From: Chitinophagaceae bacterium
GTDB lineage: Bacteria > Bacteroidota > Bacteroidia > Chitinophagales > Chitinophagaceae
Direction: 5' to 3'
Length of the DNA: 6,955 bases
Assembly: GCA_947447815.1 (NCBI GenBank)
Contig: CANFLJ010000106.1
Coordinates: 1 to 6,955 of the forward strand
A model generated the notes under the pieces. The model was not told the DNA's origin. It worked only from the letters and a program-made list of their open reading frames with translations, and did not search any database. Position numbers and translations under genes: made by a program. Below, piece after piece: positions 6,705 to 6,955 of the stretch; position 1 is the stretch's first letter, and each line of letters starts with the position of its first letter.

Positions 6705-6712
6705 GTCGTGAA
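6684..6712 (+). repeat. Short degenerate CGTGAA repeat across a stop codon
   Basis: CGTGAA occurs at 6684-6689, 6693-6698 and 6707-6712, with a decayed unit (TTGTGAG) at 6699-6705, giving a period of 7 to 9 nt. The array covers the end and stop codon of the DUF1361 gene. Similar short CGTGAAT-type strings occur between genes in some Bacteroidota genomes, as far as I recall. The array here is too short to be a confident family member and could be slippage-derived. Confidence 0.4.
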
Positions 6713-6797
6713 AAATACAGTTTCAAAATGTTAGCATTAGTTATTTTCACCATTTTAAATTTCAACCTACAAAAGTTAGCTGTTTTATAGTTAATTT

Positions 6798-6832
6798 AAA
6801 AACCCCAGTAACCAAAAGTTACCGGGGTTTTT
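6798..6832. terminator. Strong intrinsic terminator after the DUF1361 gene
   Basis: The inverted repeat AAAAACCCC-A-GTAAC, loop CAAAA, GTTAC-C-GGGGTTTTT pairs 14 of 15 positions, with one A/C mismatch (6807 against 6823), and the right arm ends in five T. It lies 93 nt after the stop of the last gene. Because the left arm begins with five A, the same hairpin ends in a T-run on the minus strand too, so it can stop transcription from both sides. It is the only convincing terminator in the window, which suggests that the preceding genes may be read through. Confidence 0.88.
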
Positions 6833-6856
6833 AAAAAATATCCATATTTAAAATAT

Positions 6857-6955
6857 TTAGATTAGTGGAGTACGAAATATGCGAAATACAAAATCGTTTG
6901 GTGCGTTCTTTTTAAATATTATTTCACTAACGTTGGATAAATATCCAGGTACGAA
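6857..6955 (-). other. Possible 3' end of a convergent gene, unproven
   Basis: On the minus strand a frame is open from the window edge for 32 codons (reading FVPGYLSNVSEIIFKK at first) and stops at 6857-6859, 24 nt from the two-way terminator. A convergent gene would explain the symmetry of that hairpin. Other frames are also partly open here: a minus-strand frame ending at 6919-6921 (SYLDIYPTLVK) and a plus-strand one from an ATG at 6879. I recognise none of the three, so no product is proposed. Confidence 0.2.

Overview
The window is a compact, AT-rich piece of bacterial chromosome in which six genes all lie on the + strand. Several things point to Bacteroidota, and less surely to the Chitinophagaceae or a near relative. 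Translation starts lack recognisable Shine-Dalgarno sequences. A promoter of the Bacteroidota type (TTTG, 20-nt spacer, TTACTTTG) can be seen before the second block. The protein types are ones I associate with that phylum: a lipoprotein-type adaptor with a separate FtsX-like permease, a CreD with its own small winged-helix regulator, and a DUF1361 protein. No tRNA, rRNA, CRISPR array, transposase or phage gene is visible. The region reads as ordinary chromosome with one unusual envelope-stress-like cassette in the middle.

Layout. Block 1 (105-2465) is a two-gene operon with 3 nt between the genes: a HlyD/MacA-type periplasmic adaptor and a MacB/LolC-type FtsX permease. The permease has no ATPase domain and no ATPase gene follows, so the motor subunit must lie outside the window, perhaps just upstream. 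Block 2 (2634-5584) holds a six-helix membrane protein of unknown function, a 98-aa winged-helix regulator, and a 631-aa CreD-family protein. That protein carries an extra N-terminal module with four predicted helices. The first and third genes of this block each have a near-identical inverted repeat (ACTTTG-N5-CAAAG) just before the start codon, a good candidate for the operator bound by the regulator between them. Block 3 (5638-6704) is a DgkA-type diacylglycerol/undecaprenol kinase overlapping a DUF1361 membrane protein by 4 nt. A strong hairpin terminator at 6798-6832 closes the gene series.

How it may work together. All six products are membrane-bound or membrane-related. My reading is that block 2 is a self-regulated, one-component version of the CreD envelope-integrity response, with the winged-helix protein taking the place that the CreBC two-component system has in enterobacteria. 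Block 3 is a lipid-recycling pair that may be transcribed by read-through from creD (53-nt gap, no terminator seen). The regulatory circuit and the CreD fusion are the points most worth checking.
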